From: Sphingobium sp. EM0848 | GTDB taxonomy: Bacteria; Pseudomonadota; Alphaproteobacteria; Sphingomonadales; Sphingomonadaceae | Assembly: GCF_013375555.1 (NCBI RefSeq) | Contig: NZ_JABXWB010000001.1 | Span: 2,108,001 to 2,172,000, forward strand | Direction: 5' to 3' | DNA: 64,000 nt | Shown here: piece by piece, positions 1 to 9,419 of the stretch | How the letters are laid out: each line of letters starts with the position of its first letter | How positions within the stretch are numbered: the stretch's first letter is position 1 | Notes under the pieces: generated by a model | Databases searched by the model: none | Seen by the model: only the letters and a program-made list of their open reading frames with translations | Told to the model about the DNA's origin: nothing | Translations under genes and position numbers: made by a program

Positions 1-482
1 ATCTGGGCTATGATGTCGCGGCCGCGGAAAACGGCTTTGTCGCGCTGACCCTGCTGGTGACGCGGCCGGTGGACATCGTGATGATCGACATGGGGCTGAC
101 GCTGCTGCCGGCCATTGCAACGATGCGGAAGATCCGCGCGGCGGCTCTGGCGGAAAACAGCTGTTTCGTGATGATCGGCGGCCGACAGGAAACCGTCTCC
201 GCCGTCGAGGCGCTGGCGGCGGGGGCCGACGATCATGTGGTGAAACCCTATGATTTCGACCTGCTCGACGTGCGCCTGCGCCATCTCTGCGCACGAGCGG
301 AGCAATTGGGCGCGCTGACCCGGCACAATGCCGAACTGGACGCGCGCATAGCGCGTCGTGCCCTGGAACTGGGCGAAACGCGCGACGCGCTGGCGGAAAT
401 GCAGGCGGACCGGATGCGGCTGGTGTCGTCCATCCAGGCGCTGCATGACGAGATTGAGCGGCTCAACGCCTCGCGCAACTGA
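1..482 (+). CDS. Response regulator receiver protein with C-terminal coiled coil (5' end outside window)
   Basis: The open frame runs in from the left edge (first full codon at 3), so the N-terminus is missing. The visible part is the second half of a CheY-like receiver: the strand with the likely phospho-acceptor Asp (VMIDMGL) and the conserved Lys-Pro near the end (VVKPYDF). After the receiver comes about 65 residues of charged, Leu/Ala-rich sequence (from about RHLCARAEQL to the end) that looks like a coiled coil, with no DNA-binding domain. It probably passes a phosphorelay signal by protein contact. The internal GTG at 57 would cut the receiver, so it is not a likely start. Confidence 0.8.
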   Translation, partial: LGYDVAAAENGFVALTLLVTRPVDIVMIDMGLTLLPAIATMRKIRAAALAENSCFVMIGGRQETVSAVEALAAGADDHVVKPYDFDLLDVRLRHLCARAEQLGALTRHNAELDARIARRALELGETRDALAEMQADRMRLVSSIQALHDEIERLNASRN

Positions 483-488
483 CGCGTT

Positions 489-1442
489 TCACTTCAGCCA
501 CTGCGTCGCGACGAACCAGCCGCCGATCGCCGCCGCCATCGCAACGCAGACCCCCACCACGCCCCAGAAAGCCCAGGGTGCATGGGCGAAGGGAATACCC
601 TCCACATTCATGCCCAGCAGGCCGGTCAGGAAGGTCAGCGGCAGGAACACCAGCGCGACGATCGAAATGATCAGCGCCTGCCGGTTCATCTGTTCGGCGC
701 GCAGGTCGGTCAGTTCTTCATGGGCCAGCGCAGACCGTTCGCGCACCGCTTCCAGTTCTTCGGCCATGCGCGCGCATCGGTCGGCGGCTTCCTGCAAATG
801 CAGCCGGTCATCGGGTTCCAGCCAATGCGCCTCCGCCGCGGACAACCGTTCAAGGGCCTGTCGCTGCGGCGCAATGAAACGGCGATAGCCAATGGCGGTC
901 GCGCGGATTTCCGACACGCGCCGCCGCGCTTCGGCCGGACCATGCTGGGTCAGCGCGCTCTCAATCTCGTCCAGCCCGTCGCCCAGTTCCGCGACGTCCG
1001 GGTCCAGCGCCTCCGTGATCTGCTGGGCGAACTCGGCGATCAGGTCGCCCGGATCGCGAATCCTGCCGTCGAGCATCTGCGCCGTGACCGACTCCATCGC
1101 GGCGAGCCGGCGGTAACTCACAGAAATAACGCGCGCCTGCTCCGCCCAGAGGCGGATCGACACCAGCGGATCACCGCTATCGTCATCCCCTGAACCCAGC
1201 CCGCGCAGATTGATCAGCGCACCATGCCCCATCAGCGTACAGCGCGGTCGGGTCTCCTGCGCCAACAGCGCGGACAGCGCAGCCTGGGGCATATGGTCGC
1301 ATTGGGAAACGACGGCGCGGGCATCCTCCCGCCAACCATCGGCGTGAATCCAGCTAAACGGCGCATCGTCCGTCCGCGCGAGGAAATCCTCCAGCGAGAT
1401 TTCGTGCGCCTTGGCTCCGTCGAAGACAAAGACCCGGCTTAT
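489..1442 (-). CDS. zntB: CorA/ZntB family divalent cation transporter; no normal start codon
   Basis: Inner-membrane divalent metal (Mg2+/Zn2+) transporter. The C-terminus has the family's two membrane helices with the GMN signature between them (LTGLLGMNVEG); the long N-terminal part is the helical cytosolic funnel. The first in-frame ATG is at 1292, but family-like sequence continues upstream (RVFVFDG, SWIHADGW), so the protein surely begins earlier. The open frame upstream has no ATG, GTG or TTG. An ATA at 1440-1442, inside the TAA stop of the preceding siroheme gene, lies where an ATGA overlap would be expected, giving about 317 residues, a normal length. I extended the gene to that codon; the start is uncertain, the family is not. 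Confidence 0.8.
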   Translation of the reverse strand: MSRVFVFDGAKAHEISLEDFLARTDDAPFSWIHADGWREDARAVVSQCDHMPQAALSALLAQETRPRCTLMGHGALINLRGLGSGDDDSGDPLVSIRLWAEQARVISVSYRRLAAMESVTAQMLDGRIRDPGDLIAEFAQQITEALDPDVAELGDGLDEIESALTQHGPAEARRRVSEIRATAIGYRRFIAPQRQALERLSAAEAHWLEPDDRLHLQEAADRCARMAEELEAVRERSALAHEELTDLRAEQMNRQALIISIVALVFLPLTFLTGLLGMNVEGIPFAHAPWAFWGVVGVCVAMAAAIGGWFVATQWLK

Positions 1443-2197
1443 GGCATCATCTCCAGCCAGAGCGACAGGCCCTCGCCCGGTTCAGCGGGCAGCGCGCTTG
1501 CCACGATACGGACGGCATCGGCCCGCGCCCGGTCGAGGATCGCGGTGGGCACATCGGGCGCGTGATAGACGCGATCCGCCTCGCCCAGCAGGCGGGCCGC
1601 CCGCAATGTCAGATCATCGGGGTCGGCGGACAGCAGCTTGATCGGTTCAAGCCGGCTACGCTTGCCCTCGACACCGCCGGCCAGCCAGTCCGGCACATCA
1701 TCCGACGCGCTGTCCGACAACGGATCGATCACCCCGCCCACAGCAAGCCCGGCATCAATCGCGCGCCGCCGGGCCGCCGCATCGGGCCAGCGCGCCCGGA
1801 TCGCCCCGCGCGCATCGTGAAGCGCCGTCGCCAATGCGCCCAGTCGCGCGGGCAGCATGGCCTCGATCCGCTGCCGAAGCGCTTTCGCCAGCCCCGCCGA
1901 AGCGCCCCCCGTGCCAATGGCGATCAGCACCGGCTCCCGGTCGACAATGGCGGGCAAAGTGAAGTCGCAAAGGTCCGGCCTGTCGGTCGCATTCACCAAT
2001 ATGCCGCGTGCCTTGAGCCGCGCAACGGCCGCCTCGTCGCCATCCGACACGATGGCCAGCGCCGCCGCCGCCGCCTCGTCGACGATCCGTGCGCCTGCCC
2101 GCTCCAACAGGCGACGCTTGGCATCCGCCGCCTCGCCTTCCCCCGTCAGGATGACGGCCCGCCCTTGCAATCGCAGGAAGACGGGCAGGCTCTGCAT
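1439..2197 (-). CDS. cysG: Siroheme synthase, precorrin-2 dehydrogenase/ferrochelatase type with SUMT remnant
   Basis: Oxidises precorrin-2 with NAD and inserts iron to make siroheme, the cofactor of sulfite and nitrite reductases. The N-terminus is a Rossmann fold (LQGRAVILTGEGEAA) and the middle has the family motif GTGGASAGLAKALRQ. The last 70 residues (ADPDDLTLRAARLLGEAD) resemble only the very beginning of a uroporphyrinogen methyltransferase (SUMT) domain, which then stops; a full CysG has about 200 more residues. The methyltransferase step must therefore come from another gene. Its start overlaps the stop of lysA and its stop overlaps the zntB start region, so the three are probably cotranscribed. 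Confidence 0.85.
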   Translation of the reverse strand: MQSLPVFLRLQGRAVILTGEGEAADAKRRLLERAGARIVDEAAAAALAIVSDGDEAAVARLKARGILVNATDRPDLCDFTLPAIVDREPVLIAIGTGGASAGLAKALRQRIEAMLPARLGALATALHDARGAIRARWPDAAARRRAIDAGLAVGGVIDPLSDSASDDVPDWLAGGVEGKRSRLEPIKLLSADPDDLTLRAARLLGEADRVYHAPDVPTAILDRARADAVRIVASALPAEPGEGLSLWLEMMP

Positions 2198-3462
2198 CAG
2201 CTGTTCACCCAGTCCGGGATGCTGTCACCCTTGATCAGCGCCTCAATCGGCGGGCGGGCGCGGACCACGGCCCATTTGTCGCCCGACACCAGCACTTCGG
2301 GGGTCAGCGCGCGGCTGTTATAGGTGCTCGCCATGGTCGCGCCATAGGCACCCGCAGTCATGAAGGCGACCAGATCGCCCGCGCCCACCACATCCATGTC
2401 GCGATGCATGGCGAAGGTATCGCCCGTCTCGCACACCGGCCCGACGACATTGGCGGCGGCGCGATCGCCCTTGGGATGGACGGCGCGGATATCGTGCCAG
2501 GCATCGTAGAGGCTGGGACGCAGCAGGTCGTTCATCGCCGCGTCGACGATCACGAACGGCGCCTGCGCGCCCTGCTTCACCCGCACCACCTGCGAGAGCA
2601 GCACGCCCGCATTGCCGACGATCAGGCGGCCCGGCTCGAACATCAGGCGGACGTTCCAGCCCTGCGTCACTTGGCAAACCATGGCGCCATAGTCGGCGGG
2701 GCTGGGCGGCAAGGGCTGCGAGGGGTCATAAGGCACGCCAAGCCCGCCGCCGAGATCGGCGGTGCGGATGTCATGGCCCTCGCCGCGCAGCTTCTCGATC
2801 AGCGCGCCGACCTTGATGAAGGCGGCCTCCAGCGGCTTGAGGTCCGTGAGCTGGCTGCCGATATGCACGGCGACGCCCTGCACATCCAGGCCGAGGAGAT
2901 CGCGGGCGGCGGCATAGCTCGCCAGCGCGCGGTCATAGGGAATGCCGAACTTGTTTTCCGACTTGCCGGTCGAAATCTTGGCATGGGTGCCCGCGTCGAC
3001 ATCGGGGTTGATGCGATAGGCGACCGGGGCCTTCTTCCCCATCGACAGCGCGACTTCGGAGAGCATTTCCGCCTCAGGCTCGCTCTCCAGATTGAACTGG
3101 TAGATGCCCTGTTCCAGCGCGATGCGCATTTCGTCGGCGGTCTTGCCGACGCCGGAGAATACGATGCGGTTCGCCGGAATGCCCGCAGCGATGGCGCGCA
3201 GCAATTCGCCCGCCGACACCACGTCCGCACCCAGCCCCAGCTTCGCCAGCGTCGCCAGCACGGCGGCATTGGGATTGGCCTTCACCGCAAAGGCGATCAG
3301 CGGATCGTCAAGTTGCGAGAGTCCTTCACGAAACACGCCGACATGGCGAGTGAGCGTCGCGGTCGAATAGATGTAGACAGGCGTACCGACCCGCGCGGCG
3401 ATCTCCGCCATCGGCACCTGCTCCACCAGCATGGCGCCGTCGACATAGTTGAAATGGTCCAA
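2197..3462 (-). CDS. lysA: Diaminopimelate decarboxylase
   Basis: Last step of lysine synthesis: PLP-dependent decarboxylation of meso-diaminopimelate. At 421 residues the length is typical. Visible are the PLP-lysine strand (FAVKANPNAA), the HIGSQ motif, the glycine loop that holds the PLP phosphate (GGGLGVPY) and the CETGD active-site Cys motif from the second barrel partner. It follows the LptM-like gene by about 20 bases, matching the argH-lppL-lysA order seen in many proteobacteria, and overlaps the start of the siroheme gene. Confidence 0.95.
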   Translation of the reverse strand: MDHFNYVDGAMLVEQVPMAEIAARVGTPVYIYSTATLTRHVGVFREGLSQLDDPLIAFAVKANPNAAVLATLAKLGLGADVVSAGELLRAIAAGIPANRIVFSGVGKTADEMRIALEQGIYQFNLESEPEAEMLSEVALSMGKKAPVAYRINPDVDAGTHAKISTGKSENKFGIPYDRALASYAAARDLLGLDVQGVAVHIGSQLTDLKPLEAAFIKVGALIEKLRGEGHDIRTADLGGGLGVPYDPSQPLPPSPADYGAMVCQVTQGWNVRLMFEPGRLIVGNAGVLLSQVVRVKQGAQAPFVIVDAAMNDLLRPSLYDAWHDIRAVHPKGDRAAANVVGPVCETGDTFAMHRDMDVVGAGDLVAFMTAGAYGATMASTYNSRALTPEVLVSGDKWAVVRARPPIEALIKGDSIPDWVNS

Positions 3463-3483
3463 GGCTTTTGTCCTAGCGAAATC

Positions 3484-3750
3484 TTATTTGGGGTCCCTCT
3501 CGGGCGGCAGGTCGAACGCATCGTCGTTGCGCACCTTTGACTGGACGAGCAGTTCGACGTTCCGTTCGGGCCGCGCCTGGATCGAGGGCGTGGTGAGTTG
3601 CGCCGCTGTGGGCGACGTCGCCGCGCCCACCGGCACGGCGGGCAAGCGCTGGCCCTGCACCGGCTTCAACGGCTGACGGCCGCCGCAGGACGCCAGAGCC
3701 AGCGCAAGCGCCGCCAGTGCAAACCCTTTGGCGATCCGTGCCGTCATCAT
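3484..3750 (-). CDS. lptM: Small LptM/LppL-like lipoprotein
   Basis: 88 residues with a lipoprotein signal: basic n-region, Ala/Leu core and lipobox LASC, followed by CGGRQPLKP, which resembles the CGxKGPLxxP start of LptM (YifL/LppL). In enterobacteria LptM helps mature the LptD/LptE LPS translocon. The rest is Pro-rich and probably disordered in the periplasm. The position between argH (ATGA overlap) and lysA is the conserved location of this family, which supports the call more than the weak sequence does. Function here is inferred. Confidence 0.65.
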   Translation of the reverse strand: MMTARIAKGFALAALALALASCGGRQPLKPVQGQRLPAVPVGAATSPTAAQLTTPSIQARPERNVELLVQSKVRNDDAFDLPPERDPK

Positions 3751-5111
3751 TTCTTCTCCCTGGCCTGCGCAATCCGCACCCGCACCTGATCGGGCGCGGT
3801 GCCGCCATGGCTCTTGCGGCTGGCGACCGAGGCATCGACCGTCAGCACAGCATAGATACGATCATCGATCCGCGCATCAATGCCCTTGAGCGTCTCTATG
3901 GGCAGATCGGCCAGTTGCACGCCCGCCGCTTCCGCCGCCGCCACCGCGCGCCCGGTGATGTGATGCGCCTCGCGGAACGGGACGTTGCCCTCCCGCACCA
4001 GCCAGTCGGCAAGGTCGGTGGCAGTGGCGAAGCCGCTCTCCGCCAGCCCCCGCATCCGGTCGGTGCGGAAGGTGACGGTCTCGATCATCCCGGTCATCGC
4101 CGCGATGGAGAGGCCCAGCAGATCATGCGCCTCGAACACCGGCGGCTTGTCGTCCTGCATGTCCTTCGAATAGGCGAGCGGCAGGCCCTTCATCGTGACG
4201 CAGAGCGCGTTCATGCAGCCCATGATCCGCCCGGCATGGCCGCGCACCAGTTCGGCGGCGTCCGGATTGCGCTTCTGCGGCATGATCGAGCTGCCGGTCG
4301 AATAGGCGTCGGGCAGCTTGACGAAGCCGAAGGGCTGGCTCGCCCAGATGATGAACTCTTCGGCGAGGCGCGAGAGGTGCAGGCTGCACTGGGTCGCGGC
4401 CATCAGATAATCGAGCGCGAAATCGCGGTCCGACACGCTGTCGAGGCTGTTGTCGGTCGGCTTGGCGAAACCGAGCGCCGCCGCCGTCGCATGCCGGTCG
4501 ATCGGAAAGCCGGTCCCGGCCAGCGCCGCCGCCCCCAGCGGGCATTCGTTCAGCCGCTCGCGCGCATCGGCAAAGCGGCTGCGGTCGCGGCGCACCATCT
4601 CATAATAGGCCATGAGGTGATGGCCCAGCGTCACCGGCTGCGCGGACTGGAGATGGGTGAAACCCGGCATCACCGCGTCGGCATGTTCCTCGGCACGGGC
4701 GAGCAGCATGGCCTGCAAGCCGGCAAGCCCCGCCTCGACCTCATCAATGGCGTCGCGCACCCAGAGGCGGAAATCGGTCGCCACCTGGTCGTTGCGCGAG
4801 CGCGCCGTATGGAGACGCCCGGCCGCCGGACCGATCAGCTCGGCCAGCCGCGACTCCGTGACCATGTGGATGTCTTCAAGGTCCAGCTTCACCGGAACGC
4901 CGTTCGCTTCATATTCGGCGGCGATCTGGTCCAGCCCGGCGGAAATCGCGTCGGCATCGGCCTGCGCGACGATCCCTTGCTTCGCCAGCATCGCGACATG
5001 CGCCTTCGATCCGGCGATATCCTGTTTCCACAGACGCTTGTCGAACGGGATGGAGGCATTTATCTCCCGCATGACCGAAGCCGGACCGGCCGCGAAGCGG
5101 CCGCCCCACAT
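3747..5111 (-). CDS. argH: Argininosuccinate lyase
   Basis: Cleaves argininosuccinate to arginine and fumarate, the last step of arginine synthesis. The signature loop of the aspartase/fumarase superfamily is present ([12 protein letters not shown]), as are the substrate motifs HTARSRNDQ and TxLQ-like [11 protein letters not shown] chose the ATG at 5111 because family members begin with MWGGRF; the frame is open further upstream but codes for nothing family-like there. Length is 454 residues. The start codon lies head-to-head against the first candidate start of the TlpA-like gene. argB is present 10 kb away. Confidence 0.95.
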   Translation of the reverse strand: MWGGRFAAGPASVMREINASIPFDKRLWKQDIAGSKAHVAMLAKQGIVAQADADAISAGLDQIAAEYEANGVPVKLDLEDIHMVTESRLAELIGPAAGRLHTARSRNDQVATDFRLWVRDAIDEVEAGLAGLQAMLLARAEEHADAVMPGFTHLQSAQPVTLGHHLMAYYEMVRRDRSRFADARERLNECPLGAAALAGTGFPIDRHATAAALGFAKPTDNSLDSVSDRDFALDYLMAATQCSLHLSRLAEEFIIWASQPFGFVKLPDAYSTGSSIMPQKRNPDAAELVRGHAGRIMGCMNALCVTMKGLPLAYSKDMQDDKPPVFEAHDLLGLSIAAMTGMIETVTFRTDRMRGLAESGFATATDLADWLVREGNVPFREAHHITGRAVAAAEAAGVQLADLPIETLKGIDARIDDRIYAVLTVDASVASRKSHGGTAPDQVRVRIAQAREKK

Positions 5112-5775
5112 GCTGTTGGAGCTGTCCCCGTTGCGAACTTCCCCATTCCGATCTTCGTTGCCCTGCGTAATGACACTGCTCCTGCTGGCTGGCCTTGCCG
5201 CGTGCGATAAGCAATCGCCGCCCGCCGGGCAAGGGCCGAACGCCAATGCGGCGGCGCCCGCCACCAGCGGCGAGGCGACCGGCCCCGCCCAAAGCGGCGC
5301 TCCGGGCAAAGGGGGCCAGTTCAGCTACACGCTCGACAAGTCGAAGGCCGGCACCCCCGCCCCCGACTTCACCTTCCAGAACCCTGACGGCAGCGACGTG
5401 AAGCTCAGCGACTTTGCTGGCAAGCCGATGCTGGTCAATCTCTGGGCGACATGGTGCGCGCCCTGCGTCGCGGAAATGCCGACCCTCGACGCTGTCGCGG
5501 CGGAATATGGGAAAAAGGGCCTCGCCGTCCTCACCATATCGCAGGACAGCCAGGGGGAAGCGGTCATCAAGCCCTTCTTTGAGAAACACCCCCTGCCCCA
5601 CCTCAAAGGCTGGATCGACCCGGAAAATCAGTTCGGCTTCCATTACAACACCGGGATGCTGCCCACGACCGTTATCTATGACGCGCAGGGCAAGGAAATG
5701 GCGCGCGTGGTCGGTGCCATGGACTGGAACAGCAAGGAAGGCCGCGCGCTGATCGAAGCGGCAATGGCCAGCTGA
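5110..5775 (+). CDS. TlpA-like thiol:disulfide oxidoreductase, lipoprotein
   Basis: Periplasmic thioredoxin-fold protein. An N-terminal hydrophobic segment ends in GLAAC, a plausible lipobox, then an Ala/Pro-rich linker leads to an AhpC/TlpA-type domain with the active site WATWCAPC and the cis-Pro region GMLPTTV. Such proteins reduce apocytochrome or other exported thiols. The start is uncertain: the ATG at 5170 sits right at the hydrophobic core with no positive charge, whereas the ATG at 5110 supplies an Arg-containing n-region; neither has a good ribosome-binding site. Divergent to argH. Confidence 0.8.
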   Translation: MLLELSPLRTSPFRSSLPCVMTLLLLAGLAACDKQSPPAGQGPNANAAAPATSGEATGPAQSGAPGKGGQFSYTLDKSKAGTPAPDFTFQNPDGSDVKLSDFAGKPMLVNLWATWCAPCVAEMPTLDAVAAEYGKKGLAVLTISQDSQGEAVIKPFFEKHPLPHLKGWIDPENQFGFHYNTGMLPTTVIYDAQGKEMARVVGAMDWNSKEGRALIEAAMAS

Positions 5776-6033
5776 CAATAGGGAATGAGGTTTCCCTGAA
5801 ACGAAGCTTCGACAAAAATCCGCCATGCGCACCGCTTGCAAAATGCGCATGGCCATATGCAGCTTTATCACTTGCCAAGCGCCAGCATGGCAGAGCAGGC
5901 TGGAGCAATTTTTCGCAGAAACAGCGCAGAAAATATTGCGTTTTTCTTCAAATTTTGTGCGATGCAGTAGAGGTTCATTCCTAAAAGTTCGTTGATCCCC
6001 TTGTCACAGACAATGGAAAAACAGGGGGCATTG

Positions 6034-8577
6034 ATGACAGGATTATCCGCTCTTCGACTTTCACTTGCGCTCGCCTCTTCCTGGTCGGCATGCGCCATGG
6101 CGCAAGAGGCGCAGGTGCCGCAGTCCGACGACGGCAGCGCGATCATCGTCACGGGCACGCGGGCCACGGGCATGCAGGCCGCCGAAAGCGCCGCGCCAGT
6201 CCAGGTGCTGTCCGACGAGGCCCTCAGCCATGTCGGCCAGCCAAACCTCAACCAGGCGCTCACCCAGATCGTACCCAGCTTCACCGCCCAGACGCAGGGC
6301 ACCGACATGTCGAACTTCTCGCTGTCGGCCCGTCTGCGCGGCCTCAGCCCCAACCACACGCTGGTCATGGTCAATGGCAAGCGCCGCCATGGCTCGGCCA
6401 TTCTTCAGGTGATCGCGGGCCCGTTCGGCGGCTCCGCCGCGCCCAGCATCGACCTGATCCCGCCGGACGCCGTAGCGCGCATCGAAATCCTTCAGGAAGG
6501 CGCCGCCGCTCAGTACGGCACCGACGCCATTGCGGGTGTCATGAACATCATCCTGAAGGACAATAGCGAAGGCGGCAGCTTCAAGGTCACGGGCGGCCAA
6601 TATTATGACAGCGAAGGCGAAATGCTGTCGGTCAGCGGCAATGTCGGCTTCAAACTGGGCGCGGACGGCTATTTCAACCTGACCGGCTTCCACCGGCGGC
6701 AGGACTATACCACCACCGGCACCGGACAGGTGCAGATCTCCGACATCAACGGCAATCCCTGGTACACGACGGCGGGCAACAAGACCGGCTACACCAGCCC
6801 GACCGGCAGCGGCTATTATAACCCCGCCTGGGCCGGGCTGGACCTGAGCGGCATCAACGGCGGCCAGGCCAAATCGACGCTGAACATCCTCTTCTACAAT
6901 ATGGGCTATGATTTCGGCGGCGTCGAACTCTACAGCTTCGGCGACATTTCCCATCGTCTGGGCTATGCCTATCAGGGCTATCGCGTACCGAGCCGCATCT
7001 GCGCCGTCGCCTCCAACCCGGCGACCTGCTTTGGCGACACTGGCACCTTCGGCATGGTGCCCCAGCAAAAGGTGGAGCAGAAGGAATATAGCTTCACCAT
7101 CGGCGCCAAGGGTGAAGCGGCGGGCTGGAACTATGATTTCAGCACCACCTATGGATCGGACAAGAACAATATCTGGACGATCGATTCCGCCAACCGCTCG
7201 CTGTGGATCAACACGTACAACGCCTCGCTCACCAATCCGAACATCGTGCCGAACACGCCGTCCAGCTTCTATGACGGCTTCTTCAAGAACACCCAGCTCA
7301 CGGTGCAGGCCGATATCCGCAAGGAATTCGACCTTGGCATGGCGGAACCGCTGACCTTCGCCTTTGGCGGCGAATATCGGCGCGAAACCTATGGCATCGG
7401 CCAGGGCGATTATTATTCGACCTATCTGGAAGGGGGCCAGTCCTTCCCCGGCTATCGCGAAAGCGACGTCGTTAACGCCCGGCGTCAGGTGAAGGCCGCC
7501 TATGTGGACTTCATCCTGAACCCCGTCGACGGCTGGAGCATCGATCTGGCAGGCCGTTACGAGGATTATAGCGACTTTGGCGACACCACCATCGGCAAGG
7601 TCACGACACGCTACGACTTCTCCGACGCCTTCGCGATCCGGGGCACGGCCAGCACGGGCTTCCGCGCGCCGACCATGGCGGAAAGCTTCTATTCCTCCAC
7701 CAATGTCAGCCCGACCAGCGCCATTCTTCAGCTGCCGCCCGGCTCCGTCGCCGGCGCCCTGCTGGGCTTCCCCGCGCTGAAGCCGGAGAAGTCGACCAAT
7801 TTCTCCGCCGGCATCGTGCTGCGGCCGGTCCCGAAACTGGCGGTGACGATCGACGGCTATTATATCAAGATCAAGGACCGCATCGCCCTTACCGCGCCGC
7901 TCTATGCGCTCATCAGCGGGACCTTGCAGCCCGGTGGTCAGGCGGTGCTGGACGCCATTGCGGCGCGCGGCGTGCCCATCGACAATGTGCCGACCGTCGG
8001 TGCGGCCAGCTTCACCAACGGCATCGATACGCGGACCTGGGGCATCGATTTCGCCGCCCGCTATCCGGTGATGCTGGACTTCGGCAAGCTCGACCTGTCG
8101 CTGACCGCCAACTATAATGAGACGAAGATCACGAAGAACAAGATTCCGACGCTCTTCAACGCCACATCGGAAAGCTATATCGAGGACGCATCACCCAAAT
8201 ATAAGGTGGTGGCCGGCCTGTTGTTCACCAGCGGCAGGTTCACCGCCAATCTGCGCGAAACCTTCTATGGCAAGAGCAGCGTCCTCGTCACCTCCGCCAT
8301 CAGCGGCCTCGCCCCGCGCGACGGCGTGGTGAAGGCCACGGGCATCACCGACCTGGAACTGGGCTATGACTTTACCGACAGCGTGACCTTCTCGGTCGGT
8401 TCGAACAATCTGTTCAACAAGCGCCCGGAAAAGCCCCAGCTGCTGACCGGCGTGACCGTCGCCCCCGGCCAGTCGCCCTATGAAAACGGGTCGACCACCT
8501 GGAACAGCTATTATGGCCATGGCGCCTATGGCACGTCGGGCGGCTATTATTATGCCCGTCTGGACTTCAAATTCTGA
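6034..8577 (+). CDS. TonB-dependent outer-membrane receptor
   Basis: About 847 residues. A signal peptide (MTGLSALRLSLALASS, cut near AMAQEAQ) is followed by a TonB-box-like IIVTG, a plug domain (VMVNGKRRHGSAI, IDLIPPDAVARIEIL, AQYGTDAIAGVMN) and a 22-strand-type barrel ending in an aromatic residue (ARLDFKF), as outer-membrane barrels do. The ATG at 6034 has AGGGGG about 8 bases upstream and is preferred over in-frame starts at 5992 and 6013. Substrate cannot be told: no transporter or enzyme partner is adjacent. Sphingomonads carry dozens of such receptors for siderophores, sugars and other large substrates. Confidence 0.93.
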   Translation: MTGLSALRLSLALASSWSACAMAQEAQVPQSDDGSAIIVTGTRATGMQAAESAAPVQVLSDEALSHVGQPNLNQALTQIVPSFTAQTQGTDMSNFSLSARLRGLSPNHTLVMVNGKRRHGSAILQVIAGPFGGSAAPSIDLIPPDAVARIEILQEGAAAQYGTDAIAGVMNIILKDNSEGGSFKVTGGQYYDSEGEMLSVSGNVGFKLGADGYFNLTGFHRRQDYTTTGTGQVQISDINGNPWYTTAGNKTGYTSPTGSGYYNPAWAGLDLSGINGGQAKSTLNILFYNMGYDFGGVELYSFGDISHRLGYAYQGYRVPSRICAVASNPATCFGDTGTFGMVPQQKVEQKEYSFTIGAKGEAAGWNYDFSTTYGSDKNNIWTIDSANRSLWINTYNASLTNPNIVPNTPSSFYDGFFKNTQLTVQADIRKEFDLGMAEPLTFAFGGEYRRETYGIGQGDYYSTYLEGGQSFPGYRESDVVNARRQVKAAYVDFILNPVDGWSIDLAGRYEDYSDFGDTTIGKVTTRYDFSDAFAIRGTASTGFRAPTMAESFYSSTNVSPTSAILQLPPGSVAGALLGFPALKPEKSTNFSAGIVLRPVPKLAVTIDGYYIKIKDRIALTAPLYALISGTLQPGGQAVLDAIAARGVPIDNVPTVGAASFTNGIDTRTWGIDFAARYPVMLDFGKLDLSLTANYNETKITKNKIPTLFNATSESYIEDASPKYKVVAGLLFTSGRFTANLRETFYGKSSVLVTSAISGLAPRDGVVKATGITDLELGYDFTDSVTFSVGSNNLFNKRPEKPQLLTGVTVAPGQSPYENGSTTWNSYYGHGAYGTSGGYYYARLDFKF

Positions 8578-8583
8578 ACAAGG

Positions 8584-8620
8584 AAAGGGGTCGGTCCAGC
8601 AAGGACCGGCCCCTTTTCAC
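8584..8620 (+). terminator. Rho-independent terminator of the TonB receptor gene
   Basis: A strong stem (GGGGTCGGTCC / GGACCGGCCCC, small loop) ends in a short T-run a few bases after the receptor stop. The Trm112 gene on the other strand ends at its right edge. Confidence 0.85.
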
Positions 8621-8799
8621 TCATTTTCGATAGCACGGGCTTCACGGACCACCAGCACCGGCACGCCATCCCGCACCGGGAAGGCCAAGCCCGCCGCCTC
8701 CGACACAAGCTCGCTGCGTTCCGCATCCCAGCGCAGCGGCGTGCGCGTCACCGGGCAGGCCAGCTTGGCGATCAACGCCGGATCAAGCCCGTCCGTCAT
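8617..8799 (-). CDS. Trm112 family protein (YcaR/UPF0434)
   Basis: 60 residues matching the bacterial Trm112-like family: LLxxLxCPxT-type opening (LIAKLACPVTRTPL) and the C-terminal PVRDGVPVLV motif. Eukaryotic and archaeal Trm112 activates methyltransferases; the role of the bacterial protein is less clear. Only one Cys remains, so zinc binding is unlikely. The start overlaps the LON-domain gene by 4 bases, so the two are probably translated from one message. Confidence 0.88.
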   Translation of the reverse strand: MTDGLDPALIAKLACPVTRTPLRWDAERSELVSEAAGLAFPVRDGVPVLVVREARAIENE

Positions 8800-9404
8800 T
8801 GCATCGTCGCTCCGCCATTGCGCTCGATCCGCCCGACGATCTGCATGAGCTGAATGATCCGGTCGGCCCGTTCGCTGAGATTGTCCGCCTCCAGCAAGGT
8901 CTGCTTGGCGGCCGGATCGAAGGGGGCGATCTGCGCGATCCCGTTCACCAGCGCCATGTCGTCGAGCCGCGACACCGCCGTCCAGTCCACCACATAGCCC
9001 AGCGCATCGGCAAAGCGCCGCGACTCCAGTTCCAGCGCCGCCCGCTCGACGGCGGAAAGGATTTCATCCTCCTGGTCGATCGGCTCCACATCCGCCTCAA
9101 TCTGGCGAAAGGCGGTCGGCACATCCAGCTCCCGAACCACGCGGAACCGCGCCAGCCCTTTCAGCAGGATATTGTAGCGACCGCCCTCCAGCGCCTCGAT
9201 CTGGGTGATATGGCCCAGGCACCCTATGTCGAACAGCGCCGGCTTGACCCCTTCCTCACGCGGCTGGATCATGCCGATGCGCCGGTCGCGGGCCATGGCG
9301 TCATGGATCATCGCCTGATAGCGCGGCTCGAAAATGTGCAGCGGCAGTTCCATGCCCGGCAACAGCAGCGCACCGGTCAGGGGAAAGATCGAGACGCGCG
9401 CCAT
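8796..9404 (-). CDS. LON substrate-binding-domain protein
   Basis: 202 residues covering only the N-terminal LON domain of Lon protease: it begins VSIFPLTGALLLPGMELPLHIFEPRY, split here as VSIFPLTGALLLPG and ELPLHIFEPRY, and lacks the AAA and protease domains. Such free-standing LON proteins are common in alphaproteobacteria and their substrate is unknown. It sits between a CnoX-type chaperedoxin and Trm112, all on the minus strand with gaps under 20 bases, which suggests a protein quality-control unit. Confidence 0.9.
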   Translation of the reverse strand: MARVSIFPLTGALLLPGMELPLHIFEPRYQAMIHDAMARDRRIGMIQPREEGVKPALFDIGCLGHITQIEALEGGRYNILLKGLARFRVVRELDVPTAFRQIEADVEPIDQEDEILSAVERAALELESRRFADALGYVVDWTAVSRLDDMALVNGIAQIAPFDPAAKQTLLEADNLSERADRIIQLMQIVGRIERNGGATMQ

Positions 9405-9419
9405 TGCCGCCTCCTTCGA

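Noticed and set aside
2404..3540. Long plus-strand open frame opposite lysA, and similar long antisense frames opposite ppk1, metH and nadB
   Set aside because: High GC keeps antisense frames open; the sense strand codes for clear enzymes and the antisense products are His/Arg-rich without family patterns.
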